A stretch of 64,000 nt of DNA. It comes from Diphasiastrum complanatum. Lineage: Eukaryota > Streptophyta > Lycopodiopsida > Lycopodiales > Lycopodiaceae. The position numbers and the translations under genes were made by a program. Shown piece after piece: positions 52,736 through 64,000 of this stretch. Location of the stretch: contig CM055094.1 in assembly GCA_029204225.1 (NCBI GenBank), forward strand, positions 16,147,595-16,211,594, written 5' to 3'. Each line of letters opens with the position of its first letter. Position 1 is the first letter of the stretch. The notes under the pieces were generated by a model. The model was given only the letters and a program-made list of their open reading frames with translations, was not told where the DNA came from and searched no databases.

Positions 52736-52929
52736 CTCATTTTGAATTTTTAAGCTGTGTAACAATCATAAAACACGTTCACATCATGACCATTAGCAAT
52801 ATCAAAATGCCGTCAAAACAAGATAAAACAATTCATAATCTAAATTACTGACTTTTTCTATTACTTCGGCTGAAGAAACCATCAGCGATGGGAGTACATC
52901 GGTCTCTCCAAAAATACAGACATTATCTT

Positions 52930-54535
52930 TAAATACCAAAGGGTCATGTGCAAGACCTCTCCTACACTATAAATCAGGATATCATTGATAAAATTCAAAC
53001 AATCTACCAATATATGATCTAAGCACATTGTTCATCGACATCATAAATGTTGTTCGAGCAATGGTTGATCTAAATGAAACTCACAATCACCAAACCAAGC
53101 TCAGCCGATAGCCTTGTGCAAATCCTCTTCATGAACTCTTAACCCAACGGTATCCATTCTTCAAGTCTATTTTATTAAACATAGTAGCACCATGCAAAGC
53201 ATCTAGTAAGTCATCAATACATGAAATAGGATATCGATGCTTCATAGTAATTTTTTTCAAGCCTTGATAATCTTGACACTAAATACAATGATCGACAAGG
53301 TAAAAGGAAAATAGCTAGCTAGGCTTTATCTTCCCTTTGGCTACATAATCCTCTATCGTCTTGCCATACCGCTTCCTTTCTCATACTCATTCCATAAGGT
53401 GATTAATTGACAAGACAAACTCGTGGATTGATTCAATTTGATGTTCAACATTTTGTACTAAGAGTTAGGTGGCAAATCATTGATGAACATGCTTGCTAAC
53501 TCTTGCAGTATCTCTAGGTCTAGAATGGTTGCCATACTAGTTCGGGCATGCCATATGCTATTATCGCTAGCACAAGTGCGCATATCAAGCTTACGAAAAC
53601 GAATTCATTTACTCACATTGTATCTTACACAACTACATTGGGGAGACCAAAGGTCCAAGAGGCATATCTTGCTGGCCACAAATGGAATGAAACTACTACC
53701 ATACTGAAACCTGTCCACGTGAGTATCCTCCTAGGCCACATAAGGTTTTTGCATCTCGTGCCAACCAATCCATGACACAACATCAAATTCATGCCAAAAA
53801 TGTCATCTCAAAATCCAACTATTCTATATGGCTATGAATAGTGAATAAAATATGGGATTGGGACGATTATGTACTCACATTCAACTTTTCCACCAAAATT
53901 GAATTCATAAGAATTTTTGAGGACTTAATGTCAAATAGCTAGCAAACATCTACACTGCAACTTGTCCACACATAATTGAAACCCATACTACATCGGTTGT
54001 GATACTAGCTAGAGGAGCAGTGCTAATGACTGAAACATTCATCAAACGTGGAACAACATGATTGTCATCTTGCTCTATATTGATGTGTACAAGTTCTTCT
54101 ATCTAGTCAACTTGAATATTGGACATGGTGCCATCTGGCTCCATAGACATTCCTTCCATTGATATTGCCCAGAGCTTCCAAAGAACAAATTGTCTCTCTT
54201 TGCCCCTCACTCTTGGACTTGGGGGCACAATAGAGAAGGGCCCCCCCTTTGGCCACCAGGCAGCCCACACAACCCTTTGCCTTTTGAAGCACCAGCTCCT
54301 TTTTCTTTTGGCCACTCGTTGCTATTGATTGGATTGGCCTTCTAGACCTCTTGAAGTTCTTGCATTTACCCCAAAGTTGTTAACTACATGAAGCAATCAC
54401 AAGAGGCTCCCATGAGTTCTTCCCATAGTACAATGCCATTTGAATGACATTTTGTAATCCATGTGTCTGCTCCTTGATAAAGGGTTGTAGACTCTTGTTA
54501 CGAGACTGTAATAGTACCGAACCTAATAGTACTTC
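52930..54535 (-). mobile_element. Ty3/Gypsy fossil: gag end, protease, reverse transcriptase
   Basis: On the minus strand from right to left: a gag zinc-knuckle region (54100-54480, with a YYGKNSWEPL-like gag block); a protease end (near 53700-53830, IGWHEMQKPYVA); then reverse transcriptase (53490-52960) with the FMMSMNNVLRS motif near 53010. The domain order and protease tail resemble the element split at 1-382 and 4705-5560, so they are probably the same family. Broken, with many breaks. No LTR assigned. Confidence 0.65.
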
Positions 54536-54538
54536 TAG

Positions 54539-56445
54539 GTGCAGTTAACCACCGGAGGCATAGGACAGTGTGAGTCATTGTCTTTCAGCAGTGGACCGGG
54601 ACTCCTCATGCATCAATAACCCCATGCATGCAACATAGTGCCAGCATGCTTGAAGGCTGTTCCGAAGTGAATTGTACCATGGAATTCCAGTACCAGAAGT
54701 TGTTCCAAGCAGAGAACCTGTCTTTCAGAAAGCAGCTGGTTGCATCTAAACTCGTCTAGCACATTTTCAAAGTTTCAAGCAAAGTAAGCACATTACGGTG
54801 GGCCCAATCAGGGAACTAGATCCTCTTCGAAACAAGTTTTTCTGGCTGCAGAAGAGCAGCGTCATGGCCCAACCAATTCTAGATCAAATACCGATCTAGC
54901 CCCCGAGCACTTCAGGAGATAGGCAAATCACAAGAAAAGCGCTTCACAATTTGATAGCATAATGACCACAAGACTCTCCATGATCCTCATGGACACAGGT
55001 GAGGATATATATAGAGCGTAGAGCCTACCCCACCTGCCCATGCACGGAACCCACATGGAAGCACTCTAACAGATCATGCCAATCTCCCATGCATGTCCAC
55101 TGCATATAGGTATCACTAACCCATAGTAGCTAAGACCCATGCAATAACACAGTGCATGTACATCCTATCCCATACTAGGATGCAACACACATGCTATTCA
55201 AGGGCCAATCCTACTACGGGGAGCTTCTTCGGAGGCACTTCTTCTAGCCTAGTACTAGAAAGGACATTCACAAATATGTAACTAATTGCCAGAAGTGTCA
55301 AGATAGTAAAGTAGAATCTTAGGGTAAATGGGGTTACTGCAACCCTTAGAAATTCTGGCCGGTAAAAGGGAGAGTGTCTCCATGGATTTCACAGGTCTAC
55401 CAAGGACCTAGACAGGTCACGATGCTCTATGGGTTCCAGTTTTCATTTGTCCCTAACAGCCCATTTCATTTCGACCAAAGCAACTGTTCAGCACCAGTAT
55501 TGGCATGGTTGTTAGCAAAGCGGGCTATTTAAACTTTACGGTCTACATTCCAGCATAGTCAGTATCCAGGATAGTAAGTTTGATGGAGGTTTTCTGGAGA
55601 GCGGTATTCCATCATCTCCATACCAAACTAAATATGAGTACTTCAGACCATCCACAGGTGGATGGTCAAACCGAAACAGTATATCAGGTGAGGATATGTT
55701 TCGTGCATACGTCAGCCAAAAGCAAACTAATTGGGAGGAATATCTTCTGATATTAGAGTTTGCTTATAACAGTGCCAAACATTCAACTACGGAATACTGC
55801 TAATGTATGGTTTTCAGCCATGCTCGCCACAATAGTAGGATTCAAATAGGAAAAAGATGAAGTAGCTTAAAACTTTTTAGAAGACCTAAACTAGATGATA
55901 GAACACACTAAGTATAGCATTAAGCAAGCCTAGGATCAAGCTAAGCATTATGCAAATCCACATAGACGGGATATCTAGTTCTCCCCTGGTAGGAAAGTCT
56001 TTCTTTGAGTCCGAGTTGACTCTAGAACCCTCAAAACAAGAGTGTGTGCTAAGTTGTCTCCTAGGTATTTTGGTCCGATTACCATCATTAGGAGAATAGG
56101 CAAAGTTTCCTACGGGCTAGATCTCTCGAATAATACTAAAGTCCATCCAGTATTCCATGTTAGTCAATTATGAAGGGCTTTAACTAGATCAAATAATCCA
56201 GCAAGGGACAGTGTTCTCAGCAACTTCCACATCAGCCAAAAAACATTCTTGATTCTAGGGAAACGGAGACACGTCCACTCTATGTCAAGAATATTTAGTC
56301 AAATGGGAGGGAAAGCGGCAGTGTAGTTAACCATTGGAGGCAGAGGACAGTGTGAGCCAGTGTCCTTCAGCAGTGGATTGTTACTCCTCATGCATCAGTA
56401 ATCCCATGCATGCAGCATGATTGGTGAGTGTTAACCCATTGCCAC
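54539..56445 (+). mobile_element. Ty3/Gypsy fossil with short matching ends
   Basis: About 110 bp starting TG(C/T)AGTTAACCA occur at 54539 and again at 56331, the latter after a purine tract (GGGAGGGAAAGCGGCAG). These are taken as the starts of the 5' and 3' LTRs. Between them, 55240-56190 reads as plus-strand integrase: CQKCQDSK-like, then NMSTSDHPQVDGQTETVYQ near 55630, then PRYFGPITIIRRIGKVSYGL near 56065 and HPVFHVSQL. A piece of another LTR lies inside at 54870-55225. Broken and incomplete. Confidence 0.6.
54870..55225 (-). mobile_element. LTR fragment of the 49.4-kb Gypsy family, inverted
   Basis: The reverse complement matches the LTR at about 49440-49800: CCCATGCATGTCCACTGCAT, GGATATATATAGAG and GCCCCCGAGCA blocks in inverse order. 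Confidence 0.75.
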
Positions 56446-56928
56446 CTACTACAAGCAAACCCACCCTGGGCTAGGAGGGGCATTCTATAAGAGGATGCAT
56501 TGGCTAGGTGGATCAGACTAGCTTTGCCTTTCATGTGGTTATGTTATTCCTAACAACTCTCCCCTCCAAAGGCCCTAGACAAAATGAAACACCTCTAGAT
56601 GAGCAGGCATCTATTCAACATCCCAAGCAATGTTTCTCGATATCTATGAACATAATCTTGGACCGACCAATTGCTTTCCTTTAGATTGGTCCACTACTAT
56701 CACGTTCTTTCCATCTAAAGGCACCCAGTTTTGTATGAGCATGTGACTACATGTCTCCCTTTCCTCTACCAACATTGCACCAATTCCTGTAAACAATACA
56801 TGGCTTTAAAAATTGTTTCTTTATCCTCTATAACTCCACACAATTTAAAATGCTTTTTCCCAATTGCAACCAATTTTTTACTCCATGAATGGGTCAGACT
56901 AAAATCACACTGGAATACTTTGGTAATT
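56446..56928. other. unassigned stretch
   Basis: No gene recognised. It may be interior of the fossil to the right. Confidence 0.3.
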
Positions 56929-57760
56929 TCAAAACTTTGATGGAAAGCAGTTTCCACTTCTTTGCAACAAGTTCCACCTCTTTTTCACTTGATATTTTGG
57001 CTTCACATCCACCGCTATGATTTCACTTACTCCTTCAAGCTCATTGGCAAGTTTTTCAAACTTCATTTGTTTCAAAATTTGCTTGAGCATGGCTTCCATA
57101 GCATCCATTTTAGTGGAAAAAGCATCCAACCTCTATAAACAACAATTGAAGTGACAATAAAACGAAATTTTTTATCTTAGAGATCCAAATACCAAAGTAG
57201 AGCTCCAAATCCTAGATGTTGGCTCTCAAGAATGGCTAGAAATAAGACATTAGCTTTCAAGATCACTGGAAAATGGGCATCAAAACTCAAAATAGCAAGA
57301 AATTAATGCTCATGGACCACACAATCCTAAAAGTCAACCACTCTGATTCCAACTGCAACAATCTAATCTTGAATACACGAGAAAGGTGCAGAAACTTTTC
57401 ACTTCATTGATCTCCTTAAACAATACATGGGCAAAACCTTACAGAGCACTATTGCAAGTCTCCTCCCCACTTTTGCTACTTAGGAATCAATGATGAATGC
57501 CTCTCTTAGGGTGGTCACACATGAGCTCCCTCAAGCACCCACTAAACTCTGACACATCCTATGGTGACATGTGGCGCATGTAACTCGGAGTAATGGACTC
57601 GGCTCATTACATTCACTTGCGGATCAGGCTCGTGCTCTTGCTGCACTTGTTGATTCCTCTACATCATATGCTGCTCTAGTTGTTGATGCACCAGGGTCTG
57701 CTGTTGTTTGATCCAGTTTCTTTTTGGCAGTTGGGTCTTTTTTTTGTGTTGGGGAGAGTT
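56929..57760 (-). mobile_element. LTR element 5' part: gag-like start, primer site, LTR
   Basis: A minus-strand frame at 56929-57129 begins MDAFSTKMDAMEAMLKQILK, a coiled-coil gag-like start. The complement of 57338-57352 is TTGGAATCAGAGTGG, a worn tRNA-Met primer site. The sequence from 57354 rightwards (TGCAACAATC...) is then its 5' LTR, with an uncertain right edge. Broken. Confidence 0.45.
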
Positions 57761-58080
57761 ATGGACTCGGCTCATTACATTCGCCACGTCCATTTACATT
57801 TACTTTACTTTATGCATAAGTAGGCCTTGGGCCCTTTTTTTATTCATTATTTCCACTTAGACTATATGGTTGGCCTTGGGCTTTATTATTCATTATTTGG
57901 ACATTTGGACATATTACTGGAGAGTGGGGGCCTTCTTGGAGGGCACACTATTATCCCTCCCAGTTGGGCCCTAACCATCGGAAGCTTCCTTTTAGGGCTT
58001 CCTCTAGGCTATAAGTAGGGAATCTATGTCATTTGTTACTCAACTGATGATATTGATCTCTCTCTTTCATGCTTTCTAGG
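57597..58080 (+). mobile_element. possible LTR with purine tract
   Basis: ATGGACTCGGCTCATTACAT occurs at 57594 and 57762. The second follows GTTGGGGAGAGT, a polypurine-like tract, and runs into TATA-containing sequence (GCTATAAGTAGGG near 58008). Between the two lies a plus-strand open stretch, LADQARALAALVDSSTSYAA. The family is not recognised. Confidence 0.35.
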
Positions 58081-58227
58081 GTTAAGTCTGGCTACCGCAT
58101 GCAACCAGTCCATTGAATCAAGAAACGTACTGTCAATCAAAATTCCAGCCAACACCACCATAAACTGAATCTTACTTTCGATCTACATAAACAGGCCGTA
58201 CCAAATCATAAGACAATCAAAAAACCT

Positions 58228-58640
58228 TTAAACAACTGATTCATTCAAGAACAAAGGTGAAACACCTACTTGAATGACCACCAACTGCTTTAAACTTAAC
58301 CGATTGTCGAGCCTTCGATTCGCCATCAATTCGAACAACAAACGTTGTTCCAAACGTCTCGATCGGTTTCTCTGATACCCATAAAACGTCCCCCAGGACT
58401 CCCAACCGAGATAGAGCTTCCTAGAACACCAAGGGAGGATTGCAGTAGACGAAACCGTCTCAACCAAACCTAGACCCAATACCGGTCTCAATACCGGTCT
58501 AGCCCCTGAGCAATCCAGGAGATAGGCAAATCACAAGAAGAGCGCTTCACAGTCTGAGAGCATAACGGCCACAAACTCTTCAATGATCCTCATAGACACT
58601 GGTGAGGGTATATATAGAGATATAGCCAACCCTCAAGCTC
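58228..58640 (-). mobile_element. Gypsy 5' LTR part, primer site and gag start (49.4-kb family)
   Basis: The complement of 58383-58640 matches the second half of the LTR at 49368-49886 (shared RPVLGLGLVETVSS frame, AILPWCSRKLYL). It is followed on the minus strand by a worn primer site, TGGGTATCAGAGA (58370-58382), and a gag-side leader. This is therefore a 5' end, while the 49.4-kb copy is a 3' end. Broken. Confidence 0.65.
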
Positions 58641-59132
58641 CTCCTCTTTAGGTGGTCCCTGATCCCTCATTCAATTTGATGATCTGCTTCCTTCTTGATC
58701 CTATCTGGATCTGGATCCTTCTTGGATTCTCTTGAAATTGAAGTACATCAAAAGATAGCTCGAACACCAAGTAAGACAATAATCAACTTGATCAACTGCC
58801 CGCTTGTGTGCGTGTGCATCTCAACATGCGTCCGTTGGTGTTCACAAACAACAACAGCCTACATTGCTCAATGGAGAGCCTATGTCTCCTCTTCGTGTGA
58901 TGGCTGGCCCATATGCTCCAATTTCACTCACAACTAGAAGCTGAACAGTCTTGTGAGAGAACTTTCTCTTCCAAATGATGAAGGTCAGGAGTGCAACGCT
59001 CCACCATGATACAGGTCGCAACTAATCCTCTATCATTTGACGGTGCTCTCGATCAAAAGTTCACAGGCTCTGCTCAAACTTCACACTGTCTTGCTCTAAG
59101 TTCCTGTCCAAGTCTCTGATCTTTGAAGTGCC
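58641..59132. other. unassigned stretch
   Basis: No gene recognised. Confidence 0.35.
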
Positions 59133-59995
59133 TCACCAATGCGGTCCATGAACTCGTATATGAGACCGAGAGAGCAACCCTCTCGGTCTACTAGGCACAG
59201 GACATGACAAATTTCTAGGTCCAAAATAATGTGGAGATAACTTGTCACATTTGCCCATTCTCAAGGTCCTAGATTCCTTCAGTACCTGTTTCACATTATT
59301 TTTAGCTAGCTTAGGTATTTCATTCATTTGAGCTAGAAAATTAGTTGCACGAGGCACTTTCAAAGCCTATAGTAAAACCATACTTCAGCTTCAAAGGACT
59401 CATTTCTGTACTGGTGTTTTTCTTATCATCAAAAGCAAATTCTAATAGTGCCAAATATCTTTCCCTTTGAGATTGCTTGTCACCCACAAATGCCATCAAC
59501 ATATCTTCTAATGTTTGGTTGACTCTCTCAATTTGGCCATCCGTTTCAGGATGCTTCTTTCTGTTCATTCTTAATTGGACTCCTAGCCTAGCCATGATTG
59601 CTGGCCATGATTGCAATCCAAAGCACCAAGTGCCCTCGGACTAGAATAGCAAGCACTAGGCTTAAAGGCTTGCCTATGGATGGGAGGAGATTCATTCTAC
59701 ACAACGGCTAGCTTGGGGAGAGGAGCTTGGAGCTCTTGGGTTTTAACACCACACATACTTACAATGCTCATCTCTTGCAACGACTGGGAAAGACATCTAA
59801 TACATTATACGAGATAATGCATTAGTGACTACATTCTCTTTGCCTTACTTGTATTGAATTTCTTAATGGAACTCCTGCATGAGCTTAGCCCACCTTGCCT
59901 AGCGGCCTCTCAATATGTTGATCACAAAATAGTTGAGTGTGATGGCTAGTCAGTCTAAACATAAAATTTGACACCATATAAATAGTGTGGCCACG
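59133..59995 (-). mobile_element. Ty3/Gypsy fossil, integrase and RNase H end (left arm)
   Basis: The minus strand carries integrase (LGVQLRMNRKKHPETDGQIE and RVNQTLEDML near 59500-59570, then EMSPLKLKYGF near 59395, and an ATNFLAQMNEIPKLAKNN helix near 59320). Upstream of it is the RNase H end (59800-59990). It continues at 62039 beyond a nested element. Broken, with several breaks. Confidence 0.8.
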
Positions 59996-62033
59996 TGTTA
60001 GAGATCCAAACACCACAGTAGGGCAAACACTAACTGATCCACCCAGCCTTGCCTACTCCTTGATATGGAGCAAGCCCCCCCTAGCCCAGTGTGAGGACTG
60101 GTAGCATACATACTGCCAAGTGTCAGCCATGTGGCTCTGACGTGGCCGACTGCACGTTGGGACCCAACGTGGGGCCTATCCTGCTGACAGGGTCCCTAGA
60201 CTGTGTTAGGAGATTTGTCATGGGAACTAGTATCTGAGCATATTCCTTGACAAATCGTCTGTAATATCCCGCCAAACCTAGAAAGATTTGGAGGTTTAAC
60301 CACCACTTATAGGCAATGGGCCCTAGGGAAAGACTGGCCTCAATAGCTTGCAAATGGTCAGGGGTCTGTTTAAGTGCATGAATGTTCTTCCATTTGCTGA
60401 GGAAGGTGTGTAGAATATCTGCGTTTCTATCCTTCTCTTCCCCAAGAAAAGTAGGAGGCTTTAAGTCTTTAAAGACACTTGGATGAGACCGCATAGGGTC
60501 ACCCGGAACTAATGGAAGTGGAGAAGGGGACAACTGAGAAGTGGAAGGAAGGCTTCCTTTCACGGAGCTCAAAATTAAGCTTTTGAGTTCGGCGAACGAG
60601 TCATCCACACTGGACTTGAAATTGGCTAAAGTCAGTTTCAGTTCATCCACCTCTGTTACCAAGTGGAGGTACTGCTCCTTGGTAACCAATTCGTCGAGTT
60701 CTTCGGCGAATTGTTCCTGTTCCTCCATTTCCATGGGTTCTTTTCCTTTACTAAAAGCCAAGGCTTTTGTTTCAAATTCGTCGATGCCTCTCTCCGGGGG
60801 TTGATCAGGTCCCTGAGGAGTGGTCATTTTTGGAACCGAAAGAGATGTACCTTAACTTCTGACTGAAAATAAGAAAAAAAGATTGACTAAAATGGAAGAA
60901 ACAAAAGCAGAATACTTAGCTCTTTCTTAGGACTGTACTTCCAAAGAGAAAAGCAAGAAACCCCCTCAGTTCTTCCACAGCTGTCCAATCTGTCTTCTCA
61001 AACTGCAACAATTTTCGAGTTGATTGGTCCTGCGCTCGCTGGTTGAGCTGTGGATTTGCTGTCCCCAAAAACCAGAGTTGAAGGTCCGAATTTACAAGAA
61101 AAATCAGATTTGGATCACCAGCTACCCTCGCTGTCAGAGATACTGGTCTGCTGCCCCAAAAACTCAGGTTTGAAGCCACCAAATCGATCTAAAAATCTGG
61201 ACTTCAAGGAGACAATAACTCGCTGGTCTGACCTCAATCTGATTGCTGCTTCTGGTCTGAAAAATCCAAATCAAAGGCTAGAATTTGCAAACCAAAATCT
61301 GATTGCTGTAGGGAAAACCCTCGCTGGCTGGATGGGGGCTGACTGTTCAGATTCACTTGATTTTGAGGCCCAAAATCCCTTTCTAATTCAGATTTTGTAG
61401 CAGCACCTCCAGCGCTAGACCTGCACTAATTTTTCCTCCAAAATCTGCTCAGAGTTTCGAAGGTAGCTCCCTTAAAACAGAGATGGATCTGCAATCAACT
61501 TCTCTCTGTCCAGCGCTGGACATACTCTTGAAGTCTGACTCAAATTCTTTCTGAAAAGCAAGCAATTCTACAAAGATTTCCTTAGTAGACAGCTGTTTCT
61601 ACAGTGCTGGCTCTGCTCTACTAATTTCTGAAAGTTAGAGAATTCTTTCCTATACTCTGATAGATTTCTCTCTTGCTGAAACTAAGCTCCCAAAGATGGA
61701 GATGGCTCTGATACCAGTGTTAGAGATCCAAACACCATAGTAGGGCAAACACTAACTGATCCACCCAGCCTTGCCTAGTCCCTGATATGGAGCAAGCCCC
61801 TCCTAGCCCAGTGGCTCTGACGTGGCTGACTGCACGTCGGGACCCAACGTGGGGCCCTATCCTGCTGACAGGGTCCCTAGACTGTGTTTGGCCCGCCATG
61901 GCTATGGACCGTGCTGGGGCACACTACTCACACTGTCTTGCCCTGTTGGACGTGTACACTGGACACGTCCCTGACTGTGGTATCTGACCTCCTGTGTTCT
62001 CTAGGGTTCGGCACTGGTTACGTGCTCGTAACA
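59996..62033 (-). mobile_element. LTR element with gag, nested in Gypsy RNase H
   Basis: Bounded by TGTTAG (59996) and GTAACA (62033), with an exact target duplication CCACG (59991-59995 and 62034-62038). The right LTR (5', 61718-62033, 316 bp) is full. The left copy matches over about 215 bp. The primer site is the complement of 61704-61716 (TGGTATCAGAGCC). After a leader of about 880 bp a minus-strand gag starts at 60827 (MTTPQGPDQPPERGIDEFET) and contains a typical gag core (FSKGKEP early, then PPTFLGEEKD and LGPIAYKWW). A short Gypsy reverse transcriptase motif, FLGLAGYYRRFVKEYAQIL, follows near 60240. Most of pol is absent. Incomplete copy of a Gypsy family. LTRs agree at well over nine positions in ten by eye, so it is fairly young. 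Confidence 0.85.
61718..62033 (-). repeat. 5' LTR of nested element
   Basis: 316 bp, TGTTAG to GTAACA, next to the primer site. Shares about 170 bp of close match with 59996-60212. Confidence 0.85.
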
Positions 62034-62038
62034 CCACG

Positions 62039-63060
62039 CCTCGAGTGAATGTATAGTTTCATACAATTCTTGCTCATGTGTTGAGTACCTTTGTTGAGTG
62101 AGGATTAGCTTTTTACTTGCAAAAGCTACTGGACTCCCCTCTCAAGTGAGGATTGCCCCTTTTGCAATGCCACTGGCATCATTTCCAAAAGGAAATGGCT
62201 TCTGGAGGTTGACAATCTTGAGCATAGGTGTTGTGGTTGTTGCCTTCTTAGTGCCTCAAAATTGTCCTTAGCCTCTCTCTCCCAACTAACCAAAATGTTA
62301 CATCCATGTTATTGGTCCATCAATGGAGCAGCTAACATGTTGTAGTTTTCAATGAATTTGATGTAAAAATTGTAGAAACCTAGGAATGATTGCAACTGAT
62401 GTATATCTGTAGGCCAAGACCAATTGCTTACAATTGTGTCCTTGGATGGATCTACAACAACTTTCTTTGTGTCGCCACGTGATTGAGGCAGGTCACTCGA
62501 GTTATACACACTTTGTTTTCTTATCATTGACATACAACTTTACAAGACATTTTCTTGTAATAGCCTAAACATTATTCCTAGATGTTCTTTATCGTCAAGA
62601 ACTGTTGTATTGTGCCATCGATAAGTTCAATGACGAACTTGCCATATAGTCCTTGAGCAAGTCATTCATGAGCATCATGAATGTTGCTGGAGCATTAATC
62701 AATCGAATTGGCATGACTAAAACCTTGTAATACCCAAAACGTTTATGAAATATCATCTTTGGAACATTCGGCTCCCTAATATAGATATGATGATAGCCAC
62801 TCTTAAGATCGATCTTGCTGAAGACCTTTGCTCCTTGCAATGCATTAAACAAATCATTTGTTTGCAGCATGAGACACCTATGCTTTAATTTCTTGTGGTC
62901 TTATTCAATACACAATAATCTACACACATTTTGGAAGATCCTTTTTCTTTTTCACCAATAGAATTTACGAATCAAAGTGTGAATAGCTAGGCTTAAATGT
63001 ATCCCAAGATGCTTGTTGAGTATCCTTCTCACATCTTCCTCCTCCTTAAAGTTCATGCTT
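62039..63060 (-). mobile_element. Ty3/Gypsy fossil, reverse transcriptase and RNase H (right arm)
   Basis: The minus strand carries reverse transcriptase (VFSKIDLKSGYHHIYIREPN and [15 protein letters not shown], 62640-62830), the thumb region (LQSFLGFYNFYIKFIENYNM, near 62350) and RNase H beginning at 62060-62300. It is the upstream half of the element at 59133-59995: RNase H is interrupted exactly at the nested element's target duplication. Broken, with several breaks. Confidence 0.85.
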
Positions 63061-64000
63061 TAAGGGGGTCGACAGACAGGTCCTGCCCCTGGAACCTGTG
63101 TTCCATGTTTATGTTAGGTGATAACCTGGCTGGGTTGTCTTGAACAGAAATTGAATTAAACTCTTGCCTGATAAACTCCTATAGAGCCTAAAGCTTGTTA
63201 GAAATCAATGCAGATGTGGATGTCATCTTTGAAGATTGTAATGCAAGGATGTGCCTTTGTGTTTCTGAATTAACTGATGTGGATTTCAATGCAATTCTTT
63301 GCACTTGCCTATCTACACTTTTAAAACTTGAATTAGAAGATTCATCCACAATATCATTCACATTCAAAAAAACACAAGTACAAATACTTAAAAAACTTTG
63401 TTTCTTAATTCGCAAAGTGGAAACGAGAGGGCCATCTGGCTCGCCTATCAAACTATAGGACAAGCCCCATACTTGGACTTATATACATGATTTACAAAAT
63501 CTATAGTTTGTTGCCTGGCCGCATGTTAACGTTTACCCAGCACAACATCAAAGTGTACTAGCTTGCTTGCGATTTGGCATTTTTACATTATATGAATTTG
63601 AAAAAACAATAGATAACGATGATCTCAACAAGAACTTGAACTTTAGCTGAATAAGTTTATCTTATTGAGCTTATTAATGCTAAACTGAGCCATTTGCAGA
63701 TCGACTAAATATAGAGATAAATATCTCATTAATGAATCATTGATAATGAGGTCCAAGGCCTATATACTCTATTCGAGTTCATTAGTTAGTTTGTAGTGCT
63801 CCAAAATGACCATTTGGATCAGCAATATCTTTAAGTGATCGGAGCTTTCTTTCATCCTCAAATGGGTGGGCAAATCTTTTTAATTTGCTTGAGCCTTCTT
63901 CTCATAAAAAACAAAAAATGCGGAAGTCGTTATGTTGGAGTTAGCATGTAGTTCTTCAACTTGGCACAAGGCCCCGTCATGTAATTTGATAATTATATTA
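63061..64000. other. unassigned, probably upstream Gypsy interior
   Basis: No recognisable domain. Open frames at 63188-63463 exist on both strands and match nothing I know. The position suggests gag or protease remains of the element to the left. Confidence 0.3.

Overview
The window is nuclear DNA from a seed plant, probably a woody angiosperm. The evidence is canonical GT-AG introns, tRNA-Met-type primer sites (TGGTATCAGAGC), dense Ty3/Gypsy and Ty1/Copia remains, Helitron 3' hairpins, long CT/GA and CA microsatellites, and recognisable plant gene pieces. It is mostly old transposon sequence. I see no rRNA, CRISPR array or organelle gene.

Host genes. The one gene that looks complete is a small two-helix membrane protein resembling the V-ATPase assembly factor Pkr1. 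It has three exons (18570-18674, 22234-22391, 22690-22777) and 116 codons before the stop. Its first intron (3.6 kb) holds two LTR-element fossils in opposite orientations, and its second holds about 100 bp of (GA)n. Its only visible TATA-like site lies in a Helitron-like segment just upstream. Three other host pieces are partial: an unidentified two-exon 3' end (7347-8368), one exon of a UBC8-type ubiquitin-conjugating enzyme (14095-14149), and a broken exon of a plant glutamate-receptor-like channel (16842-16995).

Layout. 1-5.6 kb: an old Gypsy element (minus strand) split by a younger LTR element with a 5-bp target duplication. 5.6-12 kb: sparse unique sequence, the unidentified gene end and a GC-rich minisatellite. 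12-14 kb: a Copia 5' end cut by an LTR-like block rich in TTCGCGAA hairpins. 14-18.3 kb: isolated host exons, an 18-bp minisatellite and a Helitron terminus. 18.3-22.8 kb: the Pkr1-like gene. 23-29.3 kb: Helitron ends, an hAT remnant, inverted-repeat elements and microsatellites. 30-38 kb: Copia fossils in both orientations. 38-47 kb: mostly unassigned AT-rich sequence. 47-64 kb: a pile-up of Gypsy fossils in both orientations with nested insertions.

The most unusual item is a 392-bp miniature LTR retrotransposon (TRIM) at 48800-49191, nested in a Gypsy pol region and flanked by GAAAA target duplications. Each of its short LTRs contains a 73-nt tRNA-like sequence with intact A and B boxes. 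This is comparable in design to Cassandra elements, which carry 5S rRNA in the LTR, but here the module is tRNA-derived.
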